From positions 1-64,000 of the forward strand of contig CAZDDI010000017.1 of the NCBI GenBank assembly GCA_964504195.1: a DNA stretch of 64,000 bases, read 5' to 3'. Made by a program: the position numbers and the translations under genes. The notes below the pieces were generated by a model. It was not told where the DNA came from, made no database searches, and was given only the letters and a program-made list of their open reading frames with translations. This document shows positions 8,367 to 16,696 of this stretch, piece after piece. Position 1 is the first letter of the stretch, and every line of letters begins with the position of its first letter. The DNA is from CAZDDI01 sp964504195. Lineage in GTDB: Bacteria > Chloroflexota > Anaerolineae > B4-G1 > SLSP01.

Positions 8367-8514
8367 TCATTAACCGGTAGTTCATCAGCGGTTGAATGAA
8401 AATGTAACGCGAACTGTCAGCGCATAGATACCCCATTCGCAGCTCCGCGAAGCAGACGCTTCGCGCTACGCTAGTTTTGATTCGCCATTCGCTATTCGCT
8501 ATTTTCCGAGGAGG
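8367..8514 (+). repeat. Gene-start repeat element, copy A
   Basis: The element includes AACGCGAACTGTCAG, the hairpin GCGAAGC-AGAC-GCTTCGC (about 8448-8465), the block GCTACGCTAGTTTTGATTCG, several CCATTCG/CTATTCG words and finally ATTTTCCGAGGAGG. The last bases are the Shine-Dalgarno for the ATG at 8519. Copies B (19222-19336, minus) and C (42402-42605) share the same order of parts. Confidence 0.85.
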
Positions 8515-8518
8515 TATC

Positions 8519-9133
8519 ATGGCTCATCTACTATTACATCGAATGCGTAATTTCACGCTGATTGTATTGTGTGTGCTATCACTATCATGCACCCTCCTAA
8601 CCACTGCACCAACCCCAATACCCCCGAATACACCGGTCACACCCATTATACCTACACCAACGCCTTTAAGCACACCTGTTCCAACGATTACGCCCACAGT
8701 GATTGCGAGTAATTTCACGAAATACAACGACTATTACTTTTCACTGGTTTACGATAACACATTTTGGGAAGATAAGCCCTGGACATTACCATCTCCGGAA
8801 ATCACTTTACCAGCTTTACAACATCGCTCTTTGGCGAACTGCCGGATTGGATTCAGACGCGGCGGATGGAGCGGCGGATTTTATGAAATGGAAAAGATAG
8901 AAACCCAGGTGCAATTAGGGGACTTGAATTTTCATATTATGACATTGCTTGACGTGAGCAACGACTACATCATAGGAACCTATTACACTGCTTATGAACC
9001 CGAAACAGGAGAACTGTATTTGCCTCTTGGGGTGGATTTCTGGCTAGGTAGCGGGAATGTAGAAACAACGTGCATTCAGGATATCGAGCGCGTGCTAACC
9101 ACATTACGCGCTGCTTCAAACGTAATTCCTTAA
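8519..9133 (+). CDS. Putative lipoprotein of unknown function
   Basis: This 204-residue protein starts with a basic N-terminus and a hydrophobic stretch ending in LSLSC (Cys at residue 24), a plausible though non-ideal lipobox. A Thr/Pro-rich linker of about 40 residues follows, typical of Chloroflexota surface proteins, then a small globular domain. I do not recognise the domain. The ATG at 8519 has an excellent GAGGAGG site supplied by the end of repeat copy A; an upstream in-frame start at 8477 lies inside the repeat. It sits between two GT-C glycosyltransferase genes, with only a few bases to the next start, so co-transcription is likely. Its AT content is higher than that of its neighbours. 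Confidence 0.7.
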   Translation: MAHLLLHRMRNFTLIVLCVLSLSCTLLTTAPTPIPPNTPVTPIIPTPTPLSTPVPTITPTVIASNFTKYNDYYFSLVYDNTFWEDKPWTLPSPEITLPALQHRSLANCRIGFRRGGWSGGFYEMEKIETQVQLGDLNFHIMTLLDVSNDYIIGTYYTAYEPETGELYLPLGVDFWLGSGNVETTCIQDIERVLTTLRAASNVIP

Positions 9134-9142
9134 ACATTGATT

Positions 9143-11359
9143 ATGAACCGAGAACAACAGCCCGCATCCCCAGCTCGCGGCTCACGCTTGAGTTCAGCAT
9201 CGCCACTGCTAGTGCTGCTCATCGCCTTCACCTTTCTCACGCTCCTCTACTCCCTCGCCACGCCGCTCTTCGAGGCACCCGACGAGGTCTGGCACTACGC
9301 CTACGTCCGCTGGCTCGCTGCGGGCAAGGGCCTGCCCGCGCTGGATAGCGACGAGAGCGGCGCACAACAACAAGTCGCCCAGCCGCCGCTCTACTATGCC
9401 GCCGCCGCGTTGCTCAGCAACCCCTTTGATGATAGCGATCTGGCCGAGCTCTTCTGGCACAACCCCGGCTTCGGCTACCAGTCCCCAGGCAACTGGCCCG
9501 ACAACAAAAATATGCTCGTCCACACCGCGCGCGAGGATTTCCCCTGGCGCGGCGCAGTCCTGGCTGTGCGCGTGGCCCGCCTCACCTCGCTGCTCTTTGG
9601 GCTGTTGATGATGGTAGCCACCTGGGGGCTGGCGCGTGAGACATTCGATGCGCCCCACGCGGCGCACTGGGCTGCGGCGCTGGTCGCCTGTGTGCCGCAG
9701 TTCGTCTTCCTCAGCGGCGTAGTGAGTAACGATGCCGCCGCCGCTGCGCTGGCAACCTCCGCGCTGTGGAGCACGGCCCACGCGCTGCGGCACGGCGTCA
9801 CCCCCAAACGCGCCGCGCTGACCGGCGCGCTGGTGGGGCTGGCCGCGCTGACCAAAGTGAGCGCCATCGCCCTGCTCCCGCTCATCACCGCCGCCCTGCT
9901 TTGGGACGGCTACGCGCGGATGCGCCGCCCGCTGGCACACCTGCGCCCCACGCTGATCTTCCTGCTGCTGGCACTACTCGTCGGCGGCTGGTGGTACGCT
10001 CGCAATGGCCTGCTCTACCAGGATCCGCTCGCGCTACGGCAGCACACCGATACGCTCTGGGGCCGCCCGGAGCCGGCCTCGCTCACCACGCTCATCAGCG
10101 AGCTGCCCCTGCTCTACCGCTCATTCTGGGCGGCGTTCGGCTGGGGGCATGTGCAATTCGCACCCTGGGTGTATGCGATTCTGGGACTCTTACCGCTCAC
10201 AGCCCTGGCGGGTTGGGGGTGGCGTCTGGCAACCCGCCGCTGGCCGCAGCACTGGCCCAGCCTGCTACTGGCCCTGCTGTGGTGCGGCGGCATCGGCGCG
10301 GCGCTAGTGCAGTGGATGCGCATGGTCGAGGCACCGCACGGGCGGCTGCTCTTCCCGGCGTTGGGCGCGGGCGCGCTATTGCTCGTGGCCGGATGGATGG
10401 GGCTGCCGCGCGCGGGGCAGTGGCTGGCGCGCGGGCTACTCGGCGGGCTGGCCGTGCTGGCCTGGCTCGCGCCGGTCAGCGTCATCCGCCCGGCCTTTGC
10501 ACCACCGCGCCTCCGCGCACCGGACACACTCGCCCCGGCGCTGGTGTTCGATGGCCGCATCCAGCTGCGCGGGGTAACGCTGGAGCAGGCCTCTGCCGCG
10601 CCGGGCGAATGGATCATCATCTGCGCCTGCTGGGAGGCGCTCGCGCCGGTGGAACGCGATTACACCGTCTTCGTACAGGTGGTGGATGCGGAGGCGAACC
10701 GCGTAGGCGAACGGCTCACCTATCCAGGGCTGGGACGCTTCCCCAGTTCGCTCTGGCCGGTGGGCCAGGCTTTCTGCGACCGCTACCGCTTGCAAATCGA
10801 ACCGTGGACGCCCACCCCGGCGGTATACGATGTGCTCATCGGCCTGTACGACGCGGCTACCGGAGAACGCCTCCCCCCCACCACCCCGCAGGGCGTAGGC
10901 GTGGGACTGCCAGTAGTTGCACCGCTCCGCATCGTATCCGATCAACCCGAACCCCTACCACCAACGCACCCGCTGGACTACCGCCTGGGCGAGAGCATCC
11001 GCCTGACCGGCTACGCAGTGACGCCTCTGCGCACCGGCGAGCCGCTAACCGTGACGCTGGTCTGGGAAGCGCACGCGCCGGTAGCGGAAGATTACAGCGT
11101 CTTCATCCACCTCAGTAATGAAAAAGGCGAACAGATAGCCCAAAGCGACCTCCGCCCTCGCCAGGGCCGCTATCCCACCTGGGCATGGCAGCCTGGCGAG
11201 CGCATTGTGGATGTGCATATATTGCGCACGCCGGAGTCAGGGACGGAGTTTACGCTATATGTGGGGCTATACCTGCCGGGAACGTGGGAACGCCCGCCCG
11301 TCACCGGGCCAGGAGGCCCGCTCCCCGATGGGCGCATCCCGTTGCCGTTCCAACCATGA
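9143..11359 (+). CDS. GT-C fold glycosyltransferase (GT39/DUF2142-like), paralogue of the gene at 5998
   Basis: The 738-residue product has the same architecture as the gene at 5998. The first loop carries FEAPDEVWHYAYVRWL (acidic GT-C motif), followed by VAQPPLYY, about ten membrane helices to residue 450 and two tandem soluble beta modules. The modules show CWEALAPVERDYTVFVQ and VWEAHAPVAEDYSVFIH and each ends near W-P-G-x-x-x-x-D. A TTG two codons upstream (9137) is possible, but ATG at 9143 is preferred. Only 9 bases separate it from the preceding lipoprotein gene, suggesting one transcript. It probably transfers a sugar from a polyprenyl phosphate to an extracytoplasmic acceptor; the substrate is unknown. 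Confidence 0.75.
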   Translation: MNREQQPASPARGSRLSSASPLLVLLIAFTFLTLLYSLATPLFEAPDEVWHYAYVRWLAAGKGLPALDSDESGAQQQVAQPPLYYAAAALLSNPFDDSDLAELFWHNPGFGYQSPGNWPDNKNMLVHTAREDFPWRGAVLAVRVARLTSLLFGLLMMVATWGLARETFDAPHAAHWAAALVACVPQFVFLSGVVSNDAAAAALATSALWSTAHALRHGVTPKRAALTGALVGLAALTKVSAIALLPLITAALLWDGYARMRRPLAHLRPTLIFLLLALLVGGWWYARNGLLYQDPLALRQHTDTLWGRPEPASLTTLISELPLLYRSFWAAFGWGHVQFAPWVYAILGLLPLTALAGWGWRLATRRWPQHWPSLLLALLWCGGIGAALVQWMRMVEAPHGRLLFPALGAGALLLVAGWMGLPRAGQWLARGLLGGLAVLAWLAPVSVIRPAFAPPRLRAPDTLAPALVFDGRIQLRGVTLEQASAAPGEWIIICACWEALAPVERDYTVFVQVVDAEANRVGERLTYPGLGRFPSSLWPVGQAFCDRYRLQIEPWTPTPAVYDVLIGLYDAATGERLPPTTPQGVGVGLPVVAPLRIVSDQPEPLPPTHPLDYRLGESIRLTGYAVTPLRTGEPLTVTLVWEAHAPVAEDYSVFIHLSNEKGEQIAQSDLRPRQGRYPTWAWQPGERIVDVHILRTPESGTEFTLYVGLYLPGTWERPPVTGPGGPLPDGRIPLPFQP

Positions 11360-11374
11360 GCAGTCACGATTTTC

Positions 11375-11480
11375 TTGACAATGGCAAAAATTGGCATAGA
11401 CTATAGAAGTCTGGTAACGACTCAGCCCTTGTCATTGTGGGCCGGAGTCGTTGCGCTGACCACTCCTCTGTGTCCGGTAA
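11375..11480 (+). ncRNA. Candidate structured RNA behind its own promoter
   Basis: TTGACA (11375-11380), a 16-base spacer and TAGACT (11397-11402) are followed by a sequence able to fold as AACGACTC ... GAGTCGTT with an inner AGCCC/GGGCC-type stem. No ORF of note is present and no known RNA family is recognised. It might instead be the leader of the zinc-ribbon gene at 11656. Confidence 0.25.
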
Positions 11481-11492
11481 TTCCAAAATCAA

Positions 11493-11618
11493 GTCATTAA
11501 GTTAAGACCTGGCAGGTTTCGCTCAAATTGTGTTTGACCATATTTCCCAGGTGAATAAGGGGGAGTGGTAGTGCTAAGCTCCTCAAACCTGCCAGGTCTA
11601 TGTACTAAATTTAATGAC
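11493..11618. mobile_element. MITE-like inverted-repeat element
   Basis: The ends GTCATTAA (11493-11500) and TTAATGAC (11611-11618) enclose perfect 15-base arms AGACCTGGCAGGTTT (11505-11519) and AAACCTGCCAGGTCT (11585-11599). The interior has no ORF. The 10-mer CCAAAATCAA lies immediately left (11483-11492) and again 7 bases to the right (11626-11635), which could be a target duplication. The core word ACCTGGCAGGTT recurs in the palindrome at 55612-55654. Confidence 0.55.
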
Positions 11619-11655
11619 ATTGATCCCAAAATCAATTGAATCAGGAGTATTTTGT

Positions 11656-12414
11656 ATGGCTACGTTTTCGCACATGCCTCGGTACGATATTCGCAATGAT
11701 GGTGTTGGCCCGTATGGCGTTTTCTACTGCGATGCCTGCAATCGGGAATTCCGCAGCCAACCGGACATCGGCAATGCTGTAGCACAGGATATTGGGCGGC
11801 AAGCCCTCGGTGGATTGTTGCGCAAAGTGCCCGTGGTGGGAGGCGTTGCAGCCAGTAATCTCTCGCGTGAGGATCCGCGTTACAGCTACAAGATGACGCC
11901 CCAGCAGTTGGAATCTGCCTGGCAGCAAGTGCAGGAGCATTTCCGCGAGTGCCCTACCTGCGAGCGCATCCTCTGCCTCTCAGATTTTGATACACAGAGC
12001 GGCTATTGCAAAGACGATAGCCCGCGCCAGGAGGAGATCGCCGAGGCACGTGGCGCGCAGACCGGAGCAGCCTTGAAGGGTCTCGCTAACGCCTTCGGGC
12101 TAGGGGATGCATTCCGGCAGGCCGGTGATGCCGTGCGCCAGGCGCAGACACAAATCCAAGCGCAGCTAGCACAATGCCCGAAAGGGCATACCGCACCCGC
12201 CGGCACCAAGTTCTGCCCGGAATGCGGTGCCCTGATGACACAGCCAACGGCGGATAAGTGCCCCGCATGTGGTGCGGAAGGGCGCGGCGCGAAGTTCTGC
12301 CCGGAGTGCGGCACGCGCATCGAGCGCGCGCCCGCGGCAACGACCTGCCCCAGCTGTGGCGTCGAGACCAAAGGGGCGAAGTTCTGTCCAGAATGCGGCA
12401 CGAAGGTGCTCTAA
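11656..12414 (+). CDS. Multi-zinc-ribbon protein
   Basis: The 252-residue protein is rich in CxxC pairs. An N-terminal pair lies at C25-C28 (FYCDACN), another is in ECPTCERILC near residue 107, and the last 80 residues hold three consecutive zinc ribbons. Each ribbon ends KFCPECG, with partners CPKGH, CPACG and CPSCG. The middle contains a Gly/Ala-rich stretch and a Gln-rich helical stretch before the ribbons. Such proteins usually act as adaptors or sensors; no enzyme motif is visible. The ATG at 11656 follows CAGGAG and is preferred over an in-frame ATG at 11614 inside the MITE-like region. It heads a run of cysteine-rich genes reaching 13423. Confidence 0.7.
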   Translation: MATFSHMPRYDIRNDGVGPYGVFYCDACNREFRSQPDIGNAVAQDIGRQALGGLLRKVPVVGGVAASNLSREDPRYSYKMTPQQLESAWQQVQEHFRECPTCERILCLSDFDTQSGYCKDDSPRQEEIAEARGAQTGAALKGLANAFGLGDAFRQAGDAVRQAQTQIQAQLAQCPKGHTAPAGTKFCPECGALMTQPTADKCPACGAEGRGAKFCPECGTRIERAPAATTCPSCGVETKGAKFCPECGTKVL

Positions 12415-12442
12415 ACCACGAAGTTTCATCAACAACACAATC

Positions 12443-12482
12443 AGGGGTTGTAGCGGGCACACACCACCCGCGACAACCCCTT
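12443..12482 (+). terminator. Intrinsic terminator after zinc-ribbon gene
   Basis: AGGGGTTGTAGCGGG pairs with CCCGCGACAACCCCT around a short loop and is followed by TTCTGTGTGTTTT. It lies 28 bases past the stop of the preceding gene and just before the next promoter. Confidence 0.7.
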
Positions 12483-12532
12483 CTGTGTGTTTTAATCAGC
12501 CCACAAATCCCGACTAGCGGGCAATAAATACA

Positions 12533-12560
12533 TTGACCCAACAGCAAGAAAGCTTATAAT
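12533..12560 (+). promoter_or_regulatory. Sigma-70-like promoter
   Basis: TTGACC (12533-12538), a 16-base spacer and TATAAT (12555-12560). The expected start lies at about 12567, right at the AGGAGG ribosome site of the gene beginning at 12580, so the leader is only about 13 bases. Confidence 0.8.
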
Positions 12561-12579
12561 GACCGCCAGGAGGCAACCC

Positions 12580-13098
12580 ATGGACATTATCCCGGCAAAC
12601 AGTCTAACTTTCGAGCTGGCCCATGTTATGACGCAACGCTGCACTTGTGGCGGGCAGTACCAATTCATGGGGCAACAACTGCTCATGATGAATGAGCTGC
12701 CCATTGACCGGCTGCGCGCCCGTTGCACCGATTGCGAAACTGAAGCCTTCTTCTTTTTCGATATTCACACGTTCTACGATCAACCTCCGGCAGCGGATCG
12801 CTTTGCACACACCGAGGCGCTGCTGCGCGAGGCGCTGGCGACGATGGCGACGGGCGATTGGCCCGCCGCCGAGACCCTGCTCCGTCGGGTGATTGACCCA
12901 CGTGAAGGAGAACCGGCCTTCGGATGGGCGCATTATCAACTGGGTCTCGTCCTCCTGGCACAGAACCAGCGCACCGAAGGCATCCAGCACATTGAAGAAG
13001 CCCTACGCTGGGTACCGAACGAACCGGCATTCATCAAGGGGCTGGAAAAAGCCCGCGCGGATGAGGCGCAAAAGGAGCATCCTGATGGTACTGAATAA
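12580..13098 (+). CDS. Zinc-binding TPR-like protein
   Basis: This 172-residue protein has an N-terminal four-cysteine site (C21, C23, C49, C52) resembling CpXC-type metal-binding domains. A C-terminal helical part (about residues 80-165) reads as TPR repeats: a first helix pair around ALATMATGDWPAAETLLRRV, and a second in WAHYQLGLVLLAQNQRTEGI-QHIEEAL. The ATG at 12580 has a perfect AGGAGG six bases upstream; an ATG at 12559 overlaps the -10 box and cannot be used. It overlaps the next gene by 14 bases. It probably acts as a protein-protein adaptor together with its neighbours, but no specific function can be given. Confidence 0.65.
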   Translation: MDIIPANSLTFELAHVMTQRCTCGGQYQFMGQQLLMMNELPIDRLRARCTDCETEAFFFFDIHTFYDQPPAADRFAHTEALLREALATMATGDWPAAETLLRRVIDPREGEPAFGWAHYQLGLVLLAQNQRTEGIQHIEEALRWVPNEPAFIKGLEKARADEAQKEHPDGTE

Positions 13099-13423
13099 AC
13101 TCCGCTCACTATTTCAAGGCTCACACAAGCCCGCTGACCCGGACGGTATCTATGCCTATGTGAAGTGCGGCAAATGCGGTACCCCTCTCACGATACGCGC
13201 TGACAAGCGCCATGACTTGCAGCGCGACTTCGACGGCGATGGATATATATGGCGCAAAGAAGTCATGGATGGGAAGTGCTTCAAACTATTCTACTTCACG
13301 CTACACTTTGATGAGGCTTATCACATCACCGACCGCGAGATCGAAGGCGGGGAATTCATCAGCAAAGAAGCATACACCCGGCTCACCCAATCGGACGGCG
13401 AAACTACCAACCAGCAGGGGTAG
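13085..13423 (+). CDS. Small CxxC protein of unknown function
   Basis: The 112-residue protein contains one CGKCGTPL zinc-ribbon half (about residues 28-35) and ends in a polar tail. It is not recognised. The ATG at 13085 lies inside the end of the preceding gene with AAGGAG seven bases upstream, indicating translational coupling. A longer reading from 12893 would overlap the preceding gene by 200 bases and is rejected. It sits 5 bases before the ParB-like/UspA gene, so the three genes from 12580 form one operon. The lone CxxC pair suggests either metal binding by dimerisation or a decayed ribbon. Confidence 0.6.
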   Translation: MVLNKLRSLFQGSHKPADPDGIYAYVKCGKCGTPLTIRADKRHDLQRDFDGDGYIWRKEVMDGKCFKLFYFTLHFDEAYHITDREIEGGEFISKEAYTRLTQSDGETTNQQG

Positions 13424-13428
13424 CTATC

Positions 13429-15162
13429 ATGCCGATGCACAACGTTGCGGCCCACGAAGAATACGAACAGGTCCGCGTCAAAGCCTTTTGGAATGCTCTG
13501 ATTCACTGGATTACGGGTAAAAACAACCAGCTGCTCCCGTTCGATGAAGTGCGCAAGCATCTGGTCTTTGAGGGCCAACACTACCTGGGGTTACAATCGG
13601 TGCCGGTGGATAAAATCATCGGCAGCGTGGGGCGCTACCGCGATTTCGACCGCGCTTTTTTGCCCACACAACGCCAGACGCAATACCGGTGGGAGAACAT
13701 CCACGCGGCCCATGCCGACGGCGTGGTATTACCGCCAGTAGACCTGTACAAGATCGGTGAAGTCTACTTTGTGAAGGATGGCAACCACCGCGTCTCCGTA
13801 GCGCGCATCAATGGGCAAGATTACATGGATGCCTACGTCACGGCGATCAAGACACCCCTGCCAGTAACGCAGGACACAGACATTGATATCCTCATCCAGC
13901 AACAGGAGCGCCAGGCATTTCTCGCACAGACCCGCTTACATGAAATTTGCCCAGACATATCCGTGGCGCTCTCCGCGCCCGGCCAATATGTGAACTTACT
14001 GGAACATATCGCGGTCCACCGCTGGTACATGGGACAGGCACAACAGCACGAAATTCCCTACCCAGAGGCCGTGGCCTCGTGGGTGGATAACGTCTACCTG
14101 CCATTGGTACAGCTCATCCGCGAGCAAGACATCCTCAAACATTTCCCCAATCGCACCGAAGCCGACCTATATCTGTGGATTTCCGAGCATCGCGCAGAGT
14201 TGGAGACCGAACTCGGCGCTCCAGTAGCTGCCGAGAGCGCAGCGGAAGACCTGGCCGAACATTTCAGCGCACAACCGGGGCGGGTGGCAGAACGCTTGGG
14301 TAAGAAGCTGCTGCACAGTGTCTTACCTGAAGAACTGGAAAGCGGCCCTGCGCCGGGCAAGTGGCGACAGGAGCGCCTCAAGACCCGTTCCGCCGAGCGC
14401 TACTTTGTGGATGTGCTGGTAGCCCTGAATGGAACGGAAAGCGGCTGGATGGCCCTGGAACACGCGCTAGAAATCGCGCAACGCGAGCAGAGCTTTTTGC
14501 GCGGGCTGCACAGCTTGCCCAATACTGCGCATTATGAGCTACCCGAAGTACAAGCAATGCAAACCCGCTTCGCCCAGCGCTGCGCTGAGGCGGGCATCTC
14601 CGGTGAATTTTCCCTGGAAGTGGGTGAACCCATTGAGCGGATTTGCGCGCACGCGCGCCGGGCCGATGTGGTAGTGGTAAGCCTCACTTACCCGCCGCCC
14701 ACGCAACCCCTGGCGCGACTGGGATCGGGGTTCCGCAATCTGGTGCAACGCATCACGCGCCCGCTGCTGGCGATTCCACCTGATACGCACCCCCCACTAA
14801 CACATCCATTGCTCGCATACGACGGCAGCCCGGCAGCCGACGAAGCACTCTTCATCACCGGGCATCTGGCAACCGTTTGGCAATTGCCGGTCACGCTCAT
14901 AACAGCGAGCGAAACCGCCGCCGCCCGCGCCACGGCGCGCACGCGCGCGCTGTGTTATTTGCAGGAATATGGCGCGACGGTCACGGCCATAGATAAGGCC
15001 GGCGCGCCAGGGCCGGCCATTCTCCAAACGGCAGAGGAACAGGGCTGCGATGGCATCATCATGGGGAGCTATGGGCAAGCACCGCTACTCCAGGTGGTGC
15101 TAGGCAGCACCGTGGATCATGTCCTGCGGCACGCGCACCTGCCGATACTGATTTGCCGGTAA
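13429..15162 (+). CDS. ParB-like domain fused to two universal stress (UspA) domains
   Basis: The 577-residue chain starts with a ParB/Srx-like domain: a recruitment segment VPVDKIIGSVGRYRDFDRAF (about residues 58-77) and VYFVKDGNHRVSVARING (about 106-123), the classic G-x-H-R box of ParB-like NTP-binding folds. A helical middle (about 150-320) is unassigned. The C-terminus has two UspA domains (about 325-440 and 450-577). The second keeps the ATP-binding signature G-x-x-G-x(9)-G-S (GSYGQAPLLQVVLGSTVDHV); the first lacks it. It is the last gene of the operon from 12580 and nearly abuts a convergent gene. It may be a nucleotide-dependent stress regulator; DNA binding and nuclease activity are unproven. 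Confidence 0.75.
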   Translation: MPMHNVAAHEEYEQVRVKAFWNALIHWITGKNNQLLPFDEVRKHLVFEGQHYLGLQSVPVDKIIGSVGRYRDFDRAFLPTQRQTQYRWENIHAAHADGVVLPPVDLYKIGEVYFVKDGNHRVSVARINGQDYMDAYVTAIKTPLPVTQDTDIDILIQQQERQAFLAQTRLHEICPDISVALSAPGQYVNLLEHIAVHRWYMGQAQQHEIPYPEAVASWVDNVYLPLVQLIREQDILKHFPNRTEADLYLWISEHRAELETELGAPVAAESAAEDLAEHFSAQPGRVAERLGKKLLHSVLPEELESGPAPGKWRQERLKTRSAERYFVDVLVALNGTESGWMALEHALEIAQREQSFLRGLHSLPNTAHYELPEVQAMQTRFAQRCAEAGISGEFSLEVGEPIERICAHARRADVVVVSLTYPPPTQPLARLGSGFRNLVQRITRPLLAIPPDTHPPLTHPLLAYDGSPAADEALFITGHLATVWQLPVTLITASETAAARATARTRALCYLQEYGATVTAIDKAGAPGPAILQTAEEQGCDGIIMGSYGQAPLLQVVLGSTVDHVLRHAHLPILICR

Positions 15163-15164
15163 CA

Positions 15165-16670
15165 TCAAGGAACAGTCGTAAGTCCGCGCAGCACCAACGG
15201 CAAGTACAACCGCTCATGGAGCACCAGCCTTTCATACGCGCCCAGATCGGGCAGACCGCCCGAAGCGCGTAAACGCCCCAAAATATCATCGCTGGGGGCA
15301 TAAAGCGCATCAGCAACATCGAAAACCGCCACACCTGCCGGAATGCCATAAGCGTATACCAGCCCCTCGAAAACAGCGCGGATAGAGGTAGCGCCACCGG
15401 CAAACGTCTCGCTCCCCGGATTCCAACGCGGCAGCAGCAAACCGGCCTGGCCTCCCAACTGCGGATTACCCAGAATCCGCGCCGCGTCATTTGTGTAGTT
15501 CACCAAATCGTCCCCGCCCACCGGAAGCACCGCGCCACCGTTCCAATAAAGGTTGTTATGCAACGTCCACGACGTTGTCTGCCCGGCAGGCGTGTCGGAG
15601 AAATCGGTCAGTGTGCCGGTAGGATCGGCCCAGATGTTATTATAGAACGCGATATTGACATTGGGCTGATTGCTGCCGTAAGTATAAAGGCGCATAGCAA
15701 ACGCATTGGAGGGCAGATTGCCGACCACTGTATTGTTGCGGAAAGTGACATTGCGCGATCCCATCACGCCTAACGGCGCGCGCATAGGATGGCTCGCATT
15801 CCCCAACAGCAAGTTGTTTTCGATCAATACCCCGTCGGCCTCGTAGCTAGCCGTGCCATCCTCGCCAATCTGGATGAACCCATAGCCGGATGAGCCTTCC
15901 CAGTTGAGAAACACATTGCGCCGCAGGGTCACACGCTTGCTACCGAGCACCCAATCATCAGTCCCATTGCTATCCTTGACCACCACAAAGGCGCTGGTGT
16001 TGTTGCCATTGACGCGCCCACTCCCGGCAAAGTCGTTGAAAAAGACGTTATCCTCGATGACGACATCCTCCACGCTATTAACATCAATGTGCTCATCGCT
16101 GCCGCTCTGGTTGTAGAACATATTGCCCCGTACCGTGATGTGGGTCGCGCCGTTGTTGATCTTGAGGATGTCATTGTTGTAACTGTCGTGAAAGATGTTA
16201 TCCGTAAGCGTGATATGGGTAACACGCCCCTGCACACCACCGCCATCAATATGGACAACCAGCGCCACAGCTCCCGCCCCACCATGCGCGATATCGAAGC
16301 CGGAAAGGGTAATGCCGCGCGCACCGTCGTAAGTAGTGATGACCTTATCCGTCGTATTGCGCAGCCGCGCCTGATAGGGAACTTCAGCGCGAACGAGAAC
16401 GCCGTGCGTGAAGTTACCCCGCAGCCGCACGCGGCCCACATAATCGCCGGGACGCACCAGAACCGTGCTGCCGTCTGGCACCCGGTCGAGCGCGTAAGTG
16501 ATGGTAGCCCACGGCGCAGCAGCCGAACCGTTGCCGGACACGTCGCTGCCATTGACGGCAACGTAGTAGATGCCGCCCGCCTGCGCCGCCGGATGCGCCG
16601 CCACAGTTGCCCCCCAGCCCAATGCCAACACAACACATCCCAACCCCAGCCTGAGCCAATATCGCCACAT
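15165..16670 (-). CDS. Secreted right-handed beta-helix protein (DUF1565/pectate-lyase-like)
   Basis: The 501-residue protein has a signal peptide (residues 1-31, cleavage near AAQA-GG). The DUF1565 opening YYVAVNGSDVSGNGSAAAPW (about 35-54) is followed by ATITYALDRVPDGSTVLVRPG and many repeats of the N-x-x-F-x-N/N-N-x-x-x-G-N parallel beta-helix type up to about residue 400. The end, LYLPLVLRG, resembles a C-terminal tail common on extracellular Chloroflexota proteins. No confident catalytic triad of a polysaccharide lyase can be read, so the substrate is open. GGAGG precedes the ATG. It is convergent with the ParB-UspA gene, with 2 bases between the stops. Confidence 0.75.
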   Translation of the reverse strand: MWRYWLRLGLGCVVLALGWGATVAAHPAAQAGGIYYVAVNGSDVSGNGSAAAPWATITYALDRVPDGSTVLVRPGDYVGRVRLRGNFTHGVLVRAEVPYQARLRNTTDKVITTYDGARGITLSGFDIAHGGAGAVALVVHIDGGGVQGRVTHITLTDNIFHDSYNNDILKINNGATHITVRGNMFYNQSGSDEHIDVNSVEDVVIEDNVFFNDFAGSGRVNGNNTSAFVVVKDSNGTDDWVLGSKRVTLRRNVFLNWEGSSGYGFIQIGEDGTASYEADGVLIENNLLLGNASHPMRAPLGVMGSRNVTFRNNTVVGNLPSNAFAMRLYTYGSNQPNVNIAFYNNIWADPTGTLTDFSDTPAGQTTSWTLHNNLYWNGGAVLPVGGDDLVNYTNDAARILGNPQLGGQAGLLLPRWNPGSETFAGGATSIRAVFEGLVYAYGIPAGVAVFDVADALYAPSDDILGRLRASGGLPDLGAYERLVLHERLYLPLVLRGLTTVP

Positions 16671-16696
16671 TTGCAGCCTCCAATCAGCAACTCAAT

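Larger units (their letters stand above)
8218..8518. other. Repeat-filled intergenic region
   Basis: This 301-base gap contains no plausible gene. It is built almost entirely from two dispersed repeats placed in tandem: the GATCGCCAGATC-hairpin element (8280-8358) and copy A of the gene-start element (8367-8514), which runs into the ribosome site of the next gene. Confidence 0.8.

Noticed and set aside
9766..11118. A 450-codon same-strand frame inside the second GT-C gene
   Set aside because: It is Arg/Ala/Pro-rich with no domain and lies fully within a well-supported membrane protein gene.
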